Shown here piece by piece: positions 25,481 to 35,411 of a DNA stretch of 64,000 nucleotides. The translations under genes and the position numbers were made by a program. Every line of letters begins with the position of its first letter. Positions within the stretch are counted from its first letter, which is position 1. The notes under the pieces were generated by a model. The model did no database searches and was not told the DNA's origin. It was given only the letters and a program-made list of their open reading frames with translations. The stretch comes from Sphingomonas sp. (GTDB taxonomy: Bacteria > Pseudomonadota > Alphaproteobacteria > Sphingomonadales > Sphingomonadaceae). The stretch spans positions 33,386 through 97,385 of the forward strand of contig NZ_JAGHZV010000015.1 of assembly GCF_017745215.1 (NCBI RefSeq). Direction: 5' to 3'.

Positions 25481-26341
25481 TCAGCCCGCGACGATCTCGG
25501 CGGTGCCGAACCTGCCCGCCTGATAGTCGGCATAGGCCTGGCGGATCTCGTCGGCGCTGTTCATCACGAAGGGACCGTGCGCGACGATGGGTTCGCGGAT
25601 CGGCGCGGCGTGGCCGAACAGGATCAGCGCGGGCCCCTGCGCCTCGATCGTCAGCGTGTCGCCATCGCCGAGCGAGGCGAGGTGCCATTCGGGCACGTCG
25701 CGCCCGCCGACCGCCACGCTGCCGCGCGCCGCGTAGAGGAACACGTCGCGCCCGGCGAGGCCCTCGAAGCTCAGGCTCGCGCCCGCCTCGAGCGTCGCGA
25801 AGCAGAGGAAGGTGCCGGTGAGCGACTCGACCGGACCCTCGATCCCGCCGAACGCGCCCGAAACCAAATGCACCGCCGCGCCGCCTTCGCGCACCACCGG
25901 CAGCGCGCCCGCCTGCAAGCCGACATAGCGCGGCGGGCTCATCTTGAGCCGCGCAGGGAGGTTCAGCCAGAGCTGGAGGATCTCCATCGGGCCGCCGTCG
26001 CGCTTGAAGGCGGCGGGCGAGACTTCGGCATGGACGATCCCGCTCCCCGCAGTCATCCACTGGATCCCGCCGGCGCGGATGATGCTCTCGCCGCCCGCCG
26101 AATCGGTATGCGCCAGCTCGCCTTCGAGGATGAAGGTCACCGTCTCGAACCCGCGGTGCGGATGCGGGCCGAAGGGCAGGCCGCGGTTGCCCGGCGGATA
26201 GGTCTGCGGGCCATGATGGTTGAGGAACAGGAAGGCGCCGACATTGGGCAGCCCGGGCCCGGGCAGCGGCCGCCGCGTGACGAGGTCGCCGATGTCGTCG
26301 CGAAACGCCGGGTGGATCGCCGTCACCGTCCGCATGCTCAT
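25481..26341 (-). CDS. pirin family cupin protein
   Basis: A 286-residue bicupin of the pirin family: LFLNHHGPQTYPPG, then the metal-binding signature GPHPHRGFETVTFILEGEL with the His residues of the first cupin, GGIQWMTAGSGIVHAEV, and LQLWLNLPARLKMSPPRY. Pirins bind Fe; some act as quercetinases, others as regulators. The ATG at 26341 overlaps the metW stop as ATGA, so it is translationally coupled to metX-metW, which is not a usual pirin partner. Confidence 0.9.
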   Translation of the reverse strand: MSMRTVTAIHPAFRDDIGDLVTRRPLPGPGLPNVGAFLFLNHHGPQTYPPGNRGLPFGPHPHRGFETVTFILEGELAHTDSAGGESIIRAGGIQWMTAGSGIVHAEVSPAAFKRDGGPMEILQLWLNLPARLKMSPPRYVGLQAGALPVVREGGAAVHLVSGAFGGIEGPVESLTGTFLCFATLEAGASLSFEGLAGRDVFLYAARGSVAVGGRDVPEWHLASLGDGDTLTIEAQGPALILFGHAAPIREPIVAHGPFVMNSADEIRQAYADYQAGRFGTAEIVAG

Positions 26342-26925
26342 CTCCGCAGCAGGAACACCGCATGCTCGGCGAGCAGGTTCGCCATCGCCGAGCCGGTGCT
26401 CCGGTCGCCCTTGAGGAACCAGGCGCCCTCGACTTCGATCCCGCGCTCCTTCACCAGCGCGCGGAAGTCGTCGACGGTGACGTGGTGGATGTTGGGCGTC
26501 GCATACCAGGCGACCGGCAGCAGCCGCGTCACCGGCATCCGCCCGCCCACCGCGAGCGAGGCGCGCACCCGCCAATGCGCGAAGTTCGGGAAGGAGACGA
26601 AGGCGCGCCGCCCGATCCTGAGCAACTGCTCGAGCACCCAGTCGGGCCGCATCGTCGTCTGCAGCGTCTGGCTGAGGATCGCATAGTCGAAGCTCGCGTC
26701 GGGATAGTCGGCGAGGTCGGTGTCGGCGTCGCCCTGCACCACCGAGAGCCCGCGCGCCACCGCCGCGGCGACGTCGTCGGCCGAGAGCTCGAGCCCACGC
26801 GCGTCGCAGCCCTGGCCGTCGCGCAGCGCCGCCATCAGCTCGCCGTCGCCGCAGCCGATGTCGAGCACGCGGCTGCCGGGCGCGACATGGCCGGCGATGA
26901 TCGCAAGGTCGGGGCGAAGGCTCAT
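26338..26925 (-). CDS. metW: methionine biosynthesis protein MetW
   Basis: A 195-residue methyltransferase-fold protein: [17 protein letters not shown] (SAM-binding glycine loop), [37 protein letters not shown] and [20 protein letters not shown], all hallmarks of MetW. MetW works with MetX in acyl-homoserine synthesis in many proteobacteria. The start at 26925 overlaps the metX stop (ATGA). Confidence 0.94.
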   Translation of the reverse strand: MSLRPDLAIIAGHVAPGSRVLDIGCGDGELMAALRDGQGCDARGLELSADDVAAAVARGLSVVQGDADTDLADYPDASFDYAILSQTLQTTMRPDWVLEQLLRIGRRAFVSFPNFAHWRVRASLAVGGRMPVTRLLPVAWYATPNIHHVTVDDFRALVKERGIEVEGAWFLKGDRSTGSAMANLLAEHAVFLLRR

Positions 26926-28046
26926 CGCCGCTCGCCCGCGCGCAGGAAGCCGTCGATGACGCGGCTGAGCTCGGGTGACTCGAGCAGGAAGGCGTCGTGG
27001 CCGAACGGCGAGCGCAGCTCCACGAAGCTCGCCGGCGCCCCCGCGGCGTTGAGCGCGTGCACCACGGTCCGCGATTCGCTGGTCGGGTAGAGCCAGTCGG
27101 TGTCGAAGCTCACCAGGCAGAAGCGCGTCGCCGATCCCTTGAACGCGGTGGCGAGCACGCCGCCATGCTCCTCGGCAAGGTCGAAATAGTCGAGCGCGCG
27201 GGTGATGTAGAGGTAGGAGTTGGCGTCGAACCGGTCGACGAACGACAGCCCCTGGTGGCGGAGGTAGCTCTCGACCTGGAAGTCGGCGTCGAAGCCGAAC
27301 GACTTGGCATCCCGCCCCTGGAGGCGCCGGCCGAACTTCTCGGTGAGCCCGGCCTCGGAGAGATAGGTGATGTGCGCCGCCATCCGCGCCACCGCGAGCC
27401 CCGCGGCGGGGGGATCGTTGTTGGCATAATAGTCGCCGCCGCGCCACTTGGGGTCGGCCATGATCGCCTGGCGGCCGACTTCGTGGAAGGCGATGTTCTG
27501 CGCCGAATGCCGCGCCGCGCTGGCGATCACCAGCGCCGAGGCGACGCGCTCGGGATAGGTCGCCGCCCAGCTCAGCGCCTGCATGCCGCCCATCGACCCG
27601 CCGACCACCGCGAACAGCCGCTGGATGCCCAGATGGTCGAGCAGCAGCGCCTGCGCACGGACCATGTCGCGGATGGTGAGCACTGGGAAACCCATCGCCC
27701 AGGGCTTGCCCGTCGCGGGGTTGAGCGAGGCGGGCCCCGAGGAGCCGAGGCAGCTGCCGATCACGTTCGAGCAGATCACGAAGAAGCGATCGGTGTCGAT
27801 CGGCTTGCCGGGCCCCACCATCCGCTTCCACCAGCCGGGCTTGCCGGTGAGCGGGTGGTTGGAGGCGACGTGCTGGTCGCCGGTCAGCGCGTGGCAGACG
27901 AGGATCGCGTTGGAGCCGTCGGGAGCGAGGCTGCCATAGGTCTCGTACGCCACGTCGAGCGGCGCGAGCACGCCGCCGCCGTCGAGCCGGAGGGGCCCGG
28001 CAAGCGAGGCCGTGCGGGACAGGCCGAAACGCGCGTCGTGAAGCAT
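26922..28046 (-). CDS. metX: homoserine O-acyltransferase MetX
   Basis: A 374-residue alpha/beta-hydrolase acyltransferase, first committed step of methionine synthesis from homoserine. Seen: [26 protein letters not shown] (oxyanion region), the nucleophile in [15 protein letters not shown], and C-terminal Asp/His segments ([24 protein letters not shown]). Whether it uses acetyl- or succinyl-CoA is not decided here. Operon metX-metW-pirin on the minus strand. Confidence 0.94.
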   Translation of the reverse strand: MLHDARFGLSRTASLAGPLRLDGGGVLAPLDVAYETYGSLAPDGSNAILVCHALTGDQHVASNHPLTGKPGWWKRMVGPGKPIDTDRFFVICSNVIGSCLGSSGPASLNPATGKPWAMGFPVLTIRDMVRAQALLLDHLGIQRLFAVVGGSMGGMQALSWAATYPERVASALVIASAARHSAQNIAFHEVGRQAIMADPKWRGGDYYANNDPPAAGLAVARMAAHITYLSEAGLTEKFGRRLQGRDAKSFGFDADFQVESYLRHQGLSFVDRFDANSYLYITRALDYFDLAEEHGGVLATAFKGSATRFCLVSFDTDWLYPTSESRTVVHALNAAGAPASFVELRSPFGHDAFLLESPELSRVIDGFLRAGERR

Positions 28047-28063
28047 GGCGCGTGCCTAGGGGC

Positions 28064-29623
28064 TCAAGCCTGCAGCTTCAACAGCTTCCGTCCCAGGATC
28101 ATCTCGGCGGCGAGCCTCCCGCTGCTCGCGCCGCCGTTCATGAAGCCGAACCAGGCATCGGAGAGATGCTCGCCCGCGAACCAGATGCGGCCGTTGCCGG
28201 GGACGGTCTGCTCGTTGATCGTCGCGCCCTCGGCGGCGAGCAGGTGGCCGAAGCGCGTGAGCTGGCTGGGGCGGTAGTTGACGTAGCCGCCCAGCGTCAG
28301 CGGGTCGCGGCACCAGCCGGTGCGGCGGAACGGGCCCGTGGCGGTCACGGCGGCAAGCCCGGGGATCGCCGGCTCGGCGAGCGCGGCGAAGGCGGCGGCG
28401 CGTGCCTGCGGCGAGGTCGCGACATCCTCGACCTGGTCGCCGCCGAGGAACCAGGTCCACACCGGGTCGACGCGGTCGGCGCGGTGAACGCTGCCGTCCC
28501 AGCCGAGCGCGGCGCTGGCGGGGTCGACGTTCCACAGCTCGCCGCCGATGCCCATCGGCGCCTTCCACACCGCTTCGGCCGCGACTGCCTGGATCTTCTC
28601 GTTCCGCCCGAGCTCGGCCTCGGCGATATACGCGCGAAGGCTCGCCGGCAGCGGCACGCGATAGCCGATCTGGCGCATGATCCCGGCCGGGACCGCGACG
28701 ACGATCTGGTCGGCGATCGCTTCGCTGCCGTCGAGGAAGCTCAGCCGATGGGTGCCGGCCGCGAGCGCGATCGACACCAGCCGCTTGCCCGTCTCGATCC
28801 GGTCGCGATGCGCTTCCGCAATTGCTTCGGGGAGCGCGCCGCTGCCGCCCTGGATGACATAATGTTCGTCCGACTGGCCGAGGATCTCGAACCGCTCGCC
28901 TTCCACCGTCGGCAGGTTGAACAGGAACGACATCGCCGACGAGTCCTCCGGCTCGGCGCCGAACTCGGTGCGGATGCTGCTCTCGAGCAGCGCCCGTGCC
29001 CAGGGCTCGTGGATCAGCGCGGCATGTCGGTCGAGATAGGCCTTGGCCGAGAGCCGGTCGATCGCGGCGGCGTAGCGCGGCTCCTTGTCGACGCGCGCGG
29101 CGTCGCGGTCGATCTGGCCGGCGATCCCGCGCAGCGCCTGCGCCAGCTCGGCCTCGGCGACACGGCGGCCGTTCGCGAGCACGACAAGCGCATGCGGCTC
29201 GGCCTTGCGGTCGACCAGGGGGATACGAAAGTGGTCGAGCAGCGCGCGCAGGTCTCGGTGGTCGCTGTTGACCAGCTGCCCGCCGACTTCGAACGCCGGG
29301 CCGTCGGCCGGGCGCTGGGTGAACATCCGCCCGCCGATCCGCTGGCGCGCTTCGTAGAGCCGCGCGTCGACGCCGGCGGTGCGGAGGTAATGGAGCGCGC
29401 TCAGCCCCGCGATCCCGCCGCCGATGATCGCGACTCGCCCGGGCGTGGCGGCGCGCGCCGGCCGCGGCAAGGCCGAGACCGCGCCCGCCGCAACGATCGC
29501 CTTGAGCAGCGCACGGCGCGTGGCACCGGCGCTGCCGGGCGTCGGCGGTGCTTCACCGGCCTCGGCCAGATGGTCGCGCCGCGCCGCTTCGAGCGCGCGC
29601 CAGAGGAAGCTGCTGCCCCGCAT
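28064..29623 (-). CDS. Tat-exported flavin monoamine oxidase
   Basis: A 519-residue FAD-dependent amine oxidase. A twin-arginine-type signal is at about residues 35-58 ([20 protein letters not shown]). The FAD-binding motif [17 protein letters not shown] follows, then [12 protein letters not shown]; the C-terminal FAD motif is [20 protein letters not shown]. It resembles monoamine/tryptophan oxidase-like enzymes, but the substrate is unknown. The start at 29623 is about 60 bp from the divergent hisC start. Confidence 0.88.
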   Translation of the reverse strand: MRGSSFLWRALEAARRDHLAEAGEAPPTPGSAGATRRALLKAIVAAGAVSALPRPARAATPGRVAIIGGGIAGLSALHYLRTAGVDARLYEARQRIGGRMFTQRPADGPAFEVGGQLVNSDHRDLRALLDHFRIPLVDRKAEPHALVVLANGRRVAEAELAQALRGIAGQIDRDAARVDKEPRYAAAIDRLSAKAYLDRHAALIHEPWARALLESSIRTEFGAEPEDSSAMSFLFNLPTVEGERFEILGQSDEHYVIQGGSGALPEAIAEAHRDRIETGKRLVSIALAAGTHRLSFLDGSEAIADQIVVAVPAGIMRQIGYRVPLPASLRAYIAEAELGRNEKIQAVAAEAVWKAPMGIGGELWNVDPASAALGWDGSVHRADRVDPVWTWFLGGDQVEDVATSPQARAAAFAALAEPAIPGLAAVTATGPFRRTGWCRDPLTLGGYVNYRPSQLTRFGHLLAAEGATINEQTVPGNGRIWFAGEHLSDAWFGFMNGGASSGRLAAEMILGRKLLKLQA

Positions 29624-29686
29624 TGGTCCCTCCCTGCTTTGCGGCGATCTTGCCATTACCCGGCGCATCGGCCAAGCGGCTCGGCC

Positions 29687-30808
29687 ATGAACGCTCCCGA
29701 ACCCAAGCCCTGGATCATGGCGATCGACCCGTACAAGCCGGGCCGCTCCACCACCGACAGCGGCGCCAAGGCCGTCAAGCTCTCGTCGAACGAGAATCCG
29801 CTCGGCACCTCGCCGGCGGCACGCCAGGCGTTCGCGAGCGCCGCGCACAGCCTCGAGCGCTATCCCGACGCCAGCGGCACCGAGCTGCGCGACGCGATCG
29901 CCGCGATCCACGGGCTCGATCCCGCGCGGATCATCTACGGCAACGGCTCGGACGAAGTGCTTCACCTCGCCGCCGGTGCCTTCGCCGGCCCGGGCGACGA
30001 AGTCATCTACGTCAACTACGGCTTCACCGTATATCCGATCGCGACCCGCCGCGTCGGTGCCACGCCGGTGGTCGCGCCCGACCGGGACTATGCGACCGAC
30101 GTCGATGCGATCCTCGCCTGCGTGACCGAGCGGACGAAGATCATCTTCATCGCCAACCCCAACAACCCGACCGGCACCTATGCGCCGCGCGCCGAGATCG
30201 AGCGGCTCCACGCCGGGCTGCCCGGCCATGTGCTGCTCGTGCTCGACCATGCCTATGCCGAATATATCGAAGGCAGCGACGACGACGGCGGGATGGCGCT
30301 GGCGAAGACCGCCTCCAACGTGCTCGTCACGCGCACCTTCTCGAAGATGTTCGGGCTTGCCGCCGAGCGGATCGGCTGGGGCTATGCCGCCGAGCCGATC
30401 ATCGAAGCGATGCACCGCATCCGCCTGCCCTTCTCGATCACCATCGCGGGTACCGCGGCGGCGCTCGCGGCGCTCGGCGACACCGGCTTCGTCGAGCACA
30501 CGCGTGCGCACAATGCCGAGTGGCGCCGCTGGTTCGCCGGCGAGATCGCCAAGCTGGGCAACGCCGGCATCCGCGCGGTGCCGAGCCAGGCGAACTTCGT
30601 GCTCGTGCTGTTCGAAGGCGAGCTGACCGCCGAGGCCGCGTACAAGGGGCTGATGGATGCGGGTTATATCGTCCGCTGGCTGCCGGGGCAGGGGCTTCCC
30701 CACGGCCTGCGCATCACCATCGGCACCGAGGACGACAATCGCGGCGTGATCGCGGCGCTGCGCCGGATGTCCGGGGCTGGGGCCGGCGTCGAGGCGGACG
30801 CGGGATGA
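29687..30808 (+). CDS. hisC: histidinol-phosphate/aromatic aminotransferase HisC
   Basis: A 373-residue class I PLP aminotransferase. [13 protein letters not shown] and [15 protein letters not shown] open the fold, then [27 protein letters not shown] and the PLP lysine in [16 protein letters not shown], finally [16 protein letters not shown]. The overlap with tyrA (ATGA at 30805-30808) suggests that in this organism the enzyme also transaminates prephenate/hydroxyphenylpyruvate, as known for HisC homologues linked to tyrA. Confidence 0.93.
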   Translation: MNAPEPKPWIMAIDPYKPGRSTTDSGAKAVKLSSNENPLGTSPAARQAFASAAHSLERYPDASGTELRDAIAAIHGLDPARIIYGNGSDEVLHLAAGAFAGPGDEVIYVNYGFTVYPIATRRVGATPVVAPDRDYATDVDAILACVTERTKIIFIANPNNPTGTYAPRAEIERLHAGLPGHVLLVLDHAYAEYIEGSDDDGGMALAKTASNVLVTRTFSKMFGLAAERIGWGYAAEPIIEAMHRIRLPFSITIAGTAAALAALGDTGFVEHTRAHNAEWRRWFAGEIAKLGNAGIRAVPSQANFVLVLFEGELTAEAAYKGLMDAGYIVRWLPGQGLPHGLRITIGTEDDNRGVIAALRRMSGAGAGVEADAG

Positions 30809-31713
30809 TCCCCTTCGCGCGCGTGACCGTCATCGGGCTCGGGCTGATCGGCTCGTCGATCGCGCGCGCGGTGCGCCAGCACATGCCGGGCGTCCGGGTG
30901 GTGGGCTACGACGCCGACCCCGAGGTGCGCGACATCGCGCTGCGCATCGACCTCTGCGACGACGTCGCCGACAGCGCCGGCGCGGCAGTGACCGACGCCG
31001 ATTTCGTCATCCTCTGCGTCCCCGTCGGCGCGATGGGCGAGGCGGCGGCGAGCTTCGCCGAGGACCTGCCGCCCGATGCCGTGGTGAGCGACGTCGGCTC
31101 GTGCAAGGAAAGCGTCGTCCAGGCGCTCGCCGAGGCGCTGCCGGGCGCGACCGTGATCCCGGCCCACCCGGTGGCGGGGACCGAGAACAGCGGCCCCGAG
31201 GCGGGGTTCGCGAGCCTCTTCCACCACCGCTGGTGCATCGTCACCCCGCCCGAGGGCGCGAGCGAGCTTGCTGTGGCGCGCGTGATGGAATTCTGGAAGG
31301 CGCTGGGCGCCGAGGTCGAGACGATGGAGCCCGCGCACCACGACCGCGTGCTCGCGATCACCAGCCATCTGCCGCACCTGATCGCCTATACGATCGTCGG
31401 CACCGCTTCGGACCTCGAGGAAGTCACGCGCTCCGAAGTGATCAAATATTCGGCCGGCGGCTTCCGCGACTTCACCCGCATCGCCGCTTCGGACCCGACG
31501 ATGTGGCGCGACGTCTTCCTGTCGAACCGCGAGGCGGTGCTCGACATGCTCCAGCGCTTCTCCGAGGACCTGACCGCGCTCCAGCGCGCGATCCGCTGGG
31601 GCAAGGGCGACGAGCTGTTCGAGCTGTTCAGCCGCACCCGGATGATCCGCCGCGGGATCATCGAGCAGGGCCAGGACGATTCACGCCCCGATTTCGGCCG
31701 CTCTCACGACTGA
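30805..31713 (+). CDS. tyrA: prephenate/arogenate dehydrogenase
   Basis: A 302-residue TyrA. NAD-binding [17 protein letters not shown] at the N-terminus, the catalytic His region [28 protein letters not shown] and [14 protein letters not shown]. It oxidatively decarboxylates prephenate (or arogenate) on the way to tyrosine. It overlaps hisC by 4 bp and converges on plsC with a 10-bp overlap of 3' ends. Confidence 0.94.
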   Translation: MIPFARVTVIGLGLIGSSIARAVRQHMPGVRVVGYDADPEVRDIALRIDLCDDVADSAGAAVTDADFVILCVPVGAMGEAAASFAEDLPPDAVVSDVGSCKESVVQALAEALPGATVIPAHPVAGTENSGPEAGFASLFHHRWCIVTPPEGASELAVARVMEFWKALGAEVETMEPAHHDRVLAITSHLPHLIAYTIVGTASDLEEVTRSEVIKYSAGGFRDFTRIAASDPTMWRDVFLSNREAVLDMLQRFSEDLTALQRAIRWGKGDELFELFSRTRMIRRGIIEQGQDDSRPDFGRSHD

Positions 31714-32399
31714 TCCGCGCGATTGAGCGCGTTGATCCCCTCGTAGACCCGCGCCTCGGCCTCGGCGCGGGGCAGGCCGGGCGGGATCGGCTGGCCGAAG
31801 CGGAAGGTCACCACGCCGGGCCGCTTGGCGCCGCCCTTGGGCCAGACATGGCCGCTGCGGACCGCGATCGGCACCACCGGCAGCCCGAGCATGCGGTAGA
31901 GCCCCGCGAACCCCGCGCGCAGCGGCGGCATCTCGCCGGGCTTCACCCGCGTGCCTTCGGGGAAGATCATCACCGATCGCCCGCCCTCGAGCGCGTCCCT
32001 GGCGTCGCGCATCATGCTCCGCAGCGCCGCGGCGTTGGCGGCGCGATCGACGACGATCACGCCATAGCGCCGCGCGCACCAGCCCCAGACCGGGATCTGG
32101 ACGAGCTCGCGCTTCATCACCGTCGCGGGCGCGCCGAGCAGCCGGGTGAGCTCGAGCGCTTCGAAGATCGCCTCGTGCTTGGCGGCGAACAGCACCGGGC
32201 CCGCCGGGATCTCGCCTTCGACGCGGGTCTCGATCCCGAGGATCCACCGCGCCGACCAGCGCATCACGCCCATCCAGCGATTGGAATAGGTACGCAGCGC
32301 TTCGCGCCCGAACAGCGCGGCCGCCGGCGCCAGCAGCACCAGCGGCACCGACAGCCCGTAGAAGACCAGCGAGAAGACGAGAGTCCGCAACCAGTTCAC
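31704..32399 (-). CDS. plsC: 1-acyl-sn-glycerol-3-phosphate acyltransferase
   Basis: A 231-residue membrane acyltransferase of the PlsC family. N-terminal hydrophobic segment; catalytic box AAKHEAIFEAL (His-x4-Glu rather than the textbook His-x4-Asp, as in many alphaproteobacterial homologues); IPVWGWCARRYGVIVVDR; MIFPEGTRVKPGE (substrate motif); GLPVVPIAV. It makes phosphatidic acid. Begins 3 bp downstream of the YdcF-like gene stop. Confidence 0.9.
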   Translation of the reverse strand: MNWLRTLVFSLVFYGLSVPLVLLAPAAALFGREALRTYSNRWMGVMRWSARWILGIETRVEGEIPAGPVLFAAKHEAIFEALELTRLLGAPATVMKRELVQIPVWGWCARRYGVIVVDRAANAAALRSMMRDARDALEGGRSVMIFPEGTRVKPGEMPPLRAGFAGLYRMLGLPVVPIAVRSGHVWPKGGAKRPGVVTFRFGQPIPPGLPRAEAEARVYEGINALNRADQS

Positions 32400-32402
32400 G
32401 CT

Positions 32403-32939
32403 TCAGCCCGCTCCCACCAGGATCGCCACCGCACGCACCAGGAACTTGTGATACTCGCGCAGCAGCGTGACGAACTTGGGCTTGCTCGGTACCGCGTCGC
32501 CGAGCACTTCGAGGTCGCTCCCCAGCATGTGCGCCAGTTCGAGCCGGGCGCGCGCCATGTGCCAGTCGGCGGTGACCAGCCGCACGGTCTTGTACTGGTG
32601 GCGGCGCACCCATTCCGCTGTCTCGTCGGCGTTCGAGCGCGTGTCGACCGCCTGGTGGCCGAGATCGATGCAGCAGGCCATCAGCCGCGGCTCGATCCTG
32701 TACTCGACCGCGAGCTCGCGCGGCTTCACTTCACGGCCCACCCCGCTGACGAGCATGTGCTCCGAGGCATCGTCGCGCAGCAGCTGGACGCCGCGGTCGA
32801 TCCGCCCGGGGCCGCCGGTGAGCACGACGATCGCGTCGGTCTTGCGCGCGGCGTCGAGCGGGCGGCCGAGCATCAGGTAGAAGGCGACGAAACCCAGCGC
32901 CCAGGCGAGCAGCAGCAAGGCAACCACGCGGCGGATCAC
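32403..32939 (-). CDS. YdcF/ElyC-family (DUF218) membrane protein
   Basis: A 178-residue protein with one N-terminal transmembrane helix (VVALLLLAWALGFVAFYL) and a DUF218 domain: DAIVVLTGGPGRIDRGVQLL, LVSGVGREVKP, NADETAEWVRRH and LVTADWHMARARLEL. Relatives (SanA, ElyC, YdcF) act in envelope integrity. The start is GTG at 32939, overlapping the ftsX stop (GTGA). Coupled in the order ftsE-ftsX-this gene-plsC. Confidence 0.88.
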   Translation of the reverse strand: MIRRVVALLLLAWALGFVAFYLMLGRPLDAARKTDAIVVLTGGPGRIDRGVQLLRDDASEHMLVSGVGREVKPRELAVEYRIEPRLMACCIDLGHQAVDTRSNADETAEWVRRHQYKTVRLVTADWHMARARLELAHMLGSDLEVLGDAVPSKPKFVTLLREYHKFLVRAVAILVGAG

Positions 32940-33823
32940 AGCGTTTTCCCCAGCGCGCGCAGCACCGCGAGCCGCGCCGCGAAGGTCGCGAGCAGCGCGA
33001 AGGCGATGGGCAGGAGGAGCAGCACGAACCAGTCGCGCTGCTGAAGCGCGACGCCCGCCATCACTTCGGACCCGAGCGACCCGAAGCGCGACTGGAGGAA
33101 CCAGACGAGCCCGAGCGCGAGCAGCGTGCCGAGCACGCCGCCGATCATCGTGTCGAAGGCGATGCGCCGCTGGAACAGGCGGGCGACTTGAACATCGGTG
33201 GAGCCGAGCATGTGCAGCACTTCGATCGTGTCGCGGTGCGTGTCCAGCCCCGCGCGCGCCGCGAGCAGCACCACGGCGGCCGTCGCGCTGGCCATCAGCA
33301 GCACCAGCCCGCCCGCGAGCCAGCTCAAGGTCGCCATGAACTGGCGGACGGGGGAGAGCCATTTGGCATGCCGGTCGATCCGCGCGCCAGGCGCGATCCG
33401 CTTCGCTGCCGCCTCGGCTTCGGCGACCGCGGCTTCGCTGCGCACGTCGACGTCGATCAACGCGGGCATCGGCAGGTCGGGATCGAGCCCCGCGTCGCCG
33501 AGCCACGGCTTGAGCAGCTCGGCGAGCCGCGCGCGATCGGCTTCCTCGGCACGCGCGACGCCGGGGAGGCCGCGCAGCGCAGCGACCAGCGCGTGCGCCT
33601 CACGATCGCGGATGTCGGCGTTGGGCTCGATGATCTGGACGGTCAGGCGCCCGGCAAGCTGGCGGTCGAGCTGCGCGGTCGCGGCGAGCATGCCCAGCCC
33701 CAGCGCGCCCGAGAGCACGGTCAGGAACAGCATGATCGCCATGATCCAGGTCATCGCGCGCGTGCGCCGGCCCTCGTCGAGCAGGCGGCGGTCGGGCGCA
33801 TTGGGGTTGAGGCTGAGCTTCAC
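32936..33823 (-). CDS. ftsX: cell division protein FtsX
   Basis: A 295-residue permease-like FtsX: an N-terminal cytoplasmic segment and TM1 (WIMAIMLFLTVLSGALGLGM), a periplasmic domain containing RLTVQIIEPNADIRDRE, then three TM helices with EVLHMLGSTDVQVARLFQRR between them. With FtsE it controls septal peptidoglycan hydrolases. It overlaps ftsE by ATGA at 33820-33823. Confidence 0.92.
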   Translation of the reverse strand: MKLSLNPNAPDRRLLDEGRRTRAMTWIMAIMLFLTVLSGALGLGMLAATAQLDRQLAGRLTVQIIEPNADIRDREAHALVAALRGLPGVARAEEADRARLAELLKPWLGDAGLDPDLPMPALIDVDVRSEAAVAEAEAAAKRIAPGARIDRHAKWLSPVRQFMATLSWLAGGLVLLMASATAAVVLLAARAGLDTHRDTIEVLHMLGSTDVQVARLFQRRIAFDTMIGGVLGTLLALGLVWFLQSRFGSLGSEVMAGVALQQRDWFVLLLLPIAFALLATFAARLAVLRALGKTL

Positions 33824-34527
33824 GGGCGCTCGGCCCCCGGCGGATGGCGGAGCGCGCCGGTGGGATCGTTGAGCTGCCCCTTCTCGAGCCGCATCATCCG
33901 CGCGTTGGGGATGCGGTTGAGCAAGTGGAAGTCGTGGGTGGCGACGACGACGGTGGTGCCGAGCCGGTTGAGCGAATCGAACAGGTGCAGCAGCCGCTCG
34001 GCCATTTCGGGGTCGACGTTGCCGGTCGGCTCGTCGGCGACGAGGATCTCGGGCCGTGCGATCACCGCGCGGGCGATGGCGATACGCTGCTGCTCGCCGC
34101 CCGAGAGCGTCGGCGGCCTGGCCTTGCCGCGGTCGGTGAGGCCCACCCAGGCGAGCATCTCGCGCACCGGCGCCTCGATCTCGCTCTCGGGCATGCCGGC
34201 GACGCGTAGCGGCAGCGCAATATTGTCATAGGCCGAGAGGTGGCCGAGCAGGCGGAAGTCCTGGAACACCACGCCGATCCGCCGGCGGAAGCCGGGAAGC
34301 CGGGTCCGCGGCAGCGTCCCCGCATCCTCGCCGAACAGCCGCACCGCGCCGCGCGTCGGCCGCTGGGCGAGGTAGAGGAGCTTGAGCAGCGAGGTCTTGC
34401 CCGCGCCCGAGGGGCCGGTGAGGAAGTAGAAGCTGCCCGACGTCAGCGTGAACGAGAGGTCCGACAGCGTCTCGGGGCTGGTGCCATAGCGCAGGCCCAC
34501 CTGGTCGAATTGCACGATATTGGCCAT
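33820..34527 (-). CDS. ftsE: cell division ATP-binding protein FtsE
   Basis: A 235-residue ABC ATPase: Walker A GPSGAGKTSLLK, Q-loop VFQDFRLLGHLSAYDN, signature LSGGEQQRIAIARAVIARP, Walker B ILVADEPTGNVDP, H-loop VVVATHDFHLLN. Typical FtsE length and motifs. First gene of ftsE-ftsX-ydcF-like-plsC. ATG at 34527, divergent from the zinc-ribbon gene. Confidence 0.95.
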   Translation of the reverse strand: MANIVQFDQVGLRYGTSPETLSDLSFTLTSGSFYFLTGPSGAGKTSLLKLLYLAQRPTRGAVRLFGEDAGTLPRTRLPGFRRRIGVVFQDFRLLGHLSAYDNIALPLRVAGMPESEIEAPVREMLAWVGLTDRGKARPPTLSGGEQQRIAIARAVIARPEILVADEPTGNVDPEMAERLLHLFDSLNRLGTTVVVATHDFHLLNRIPNARMMRLEKGQLNDPTGALRHPPGAERP

Positions 34528-34642
34528 TCGTCGACGCTCGGCCGCTCCTCTGCACCGCCCGGCCAGCCATCGCACAGCCGCCCCGCGGGCTCAAGGAGGG
34601 CGCAAGTTTCCTGTGGGAAACGGGTGCGATCCGGACCGACAG

Positions 34643-34674
34643 CCTTGCAGTTGCAAGGTCATGCGGACTAGAAT
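34643..34674 (+). promoter_or_regulatory. promoter with overlapping palindrome upstream of zinc-ribbon gene
   Basis: TTGCAG (34645-34650) and TAGAAT (34669-34674) are spaced by 18 bp. The start point predicted 7-9 bp downstream falls at the ATG at 34683, so the transcript may be leaderless. CCTTGCA-GT-TGCAAGG (34643-34658) forms a 7-bp inverted repeat over the -35 box, a possible operator. Confidence 0.5.
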
Positions 34675-34682
34675 CGCCGCCC

Positions 34683-35411
34683 ATGATCCTCGAATGCAGC
34701 CAGTGCCGCACGCGTTACCTCGTGCCCGACAGCGCCATCGGCGCCGAAGGCCGCACCGTCCGCTGCGCGAGCTGCAAGCACAGCTGGTTCCAGGCGCCGG
34801 TCGCGCTCGATCTCACCACGCGCGCCTCGCCCGCCGATCTGGCGAAGCCCGAGCCTTCGCCCCGGCCGCGCTTCGCCGCCGCGGCGCCCCGGCCCGAGCC
34901 GGCGGCGGTCTATGGCGACGAGCCCGCTGCGCCGCCGCCCGAATACGACCCCTTCGCGCCCGAGGTCCCGTTCAAGCCGCGCCGCAACCCCGCGAAGCGC
35001 TGGACCGCCGCGGCCTTCGTCGCGGGCTTCTCGATGCTGCTTGGCACCGCGGCGATCCTCTACACCGGCGCGCCGGGCATCGCCTCGCAGTTCGGGCTGG
35101 GCTTCGGCCAGGCCGACACGCCGCTGCGCTTCGCCGACAAGGCGGTCGACCGGCGCAACCTCGCGAGCGGCGGCGAGATGCTCGCGGTCTCGGGCAAGGT
35201 GGTGAACCCCAGCGGCGACAAGCAGCACGTGCCCGACATCCGCATCGAGCTGCTCGACGCCAAGGGCGAATCGGTCGACAGCTGGCGCGTGACCCCCGAG
35301 GTGCGCTCGCTCGATCCCAACGGCACGATCGAGTTCAACAGCGCGCGGGTCAATCCACCCAAGACGGTGCGGATCGTCGACTTCAGCTTCGCGAGCGAAA
35401 TCGGCGGTTGA
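34683..35411 (+). CDS. MJ0042-type zinc-ribbon membrane protein
   Basis: A 242-residue protein. An N-terminal zinc ribbon, MILECSQCRTRYLVPDSAIG and VRCASCKHSWFQ, carries the two C-x2-C pairs of the MJ0042 family. A Pro-rich linker, one TM helix (AAFVAGFSMLLGTAAILYTG) and a C-terminal DUF3426-like domain (MLAVSGKVVNPSGDKQHVP, IRIELLDAKGE) follow. These proteins are frequent beside ftsEX in alphaproteobacteria; function unknown. Its 3' end overlaps the convergent MATE gene by 29 bp. Confidence 0.85.
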   Translation: MILECSQCRTRYLVPDSAIGAEGRTVRCASCKHSWFQAPVALDLTTRASPADLAKPEPSPRPRFAAAAPRPEPAAVYGDEPAAPPPEYDPFAPEVPFKPRRNPAKRWTAAAFVAGFSMLLGTAAILYTGAPGIASQFGLGFGQADTPLRFADKAVDRRNLASGGEMLAVSGKVVNPSGDKQHVPDIRIELLDAKGESVDSWRVTPEVRSLDPNGTIEFNSARVNPPKTVRIVDFSFASEIGG

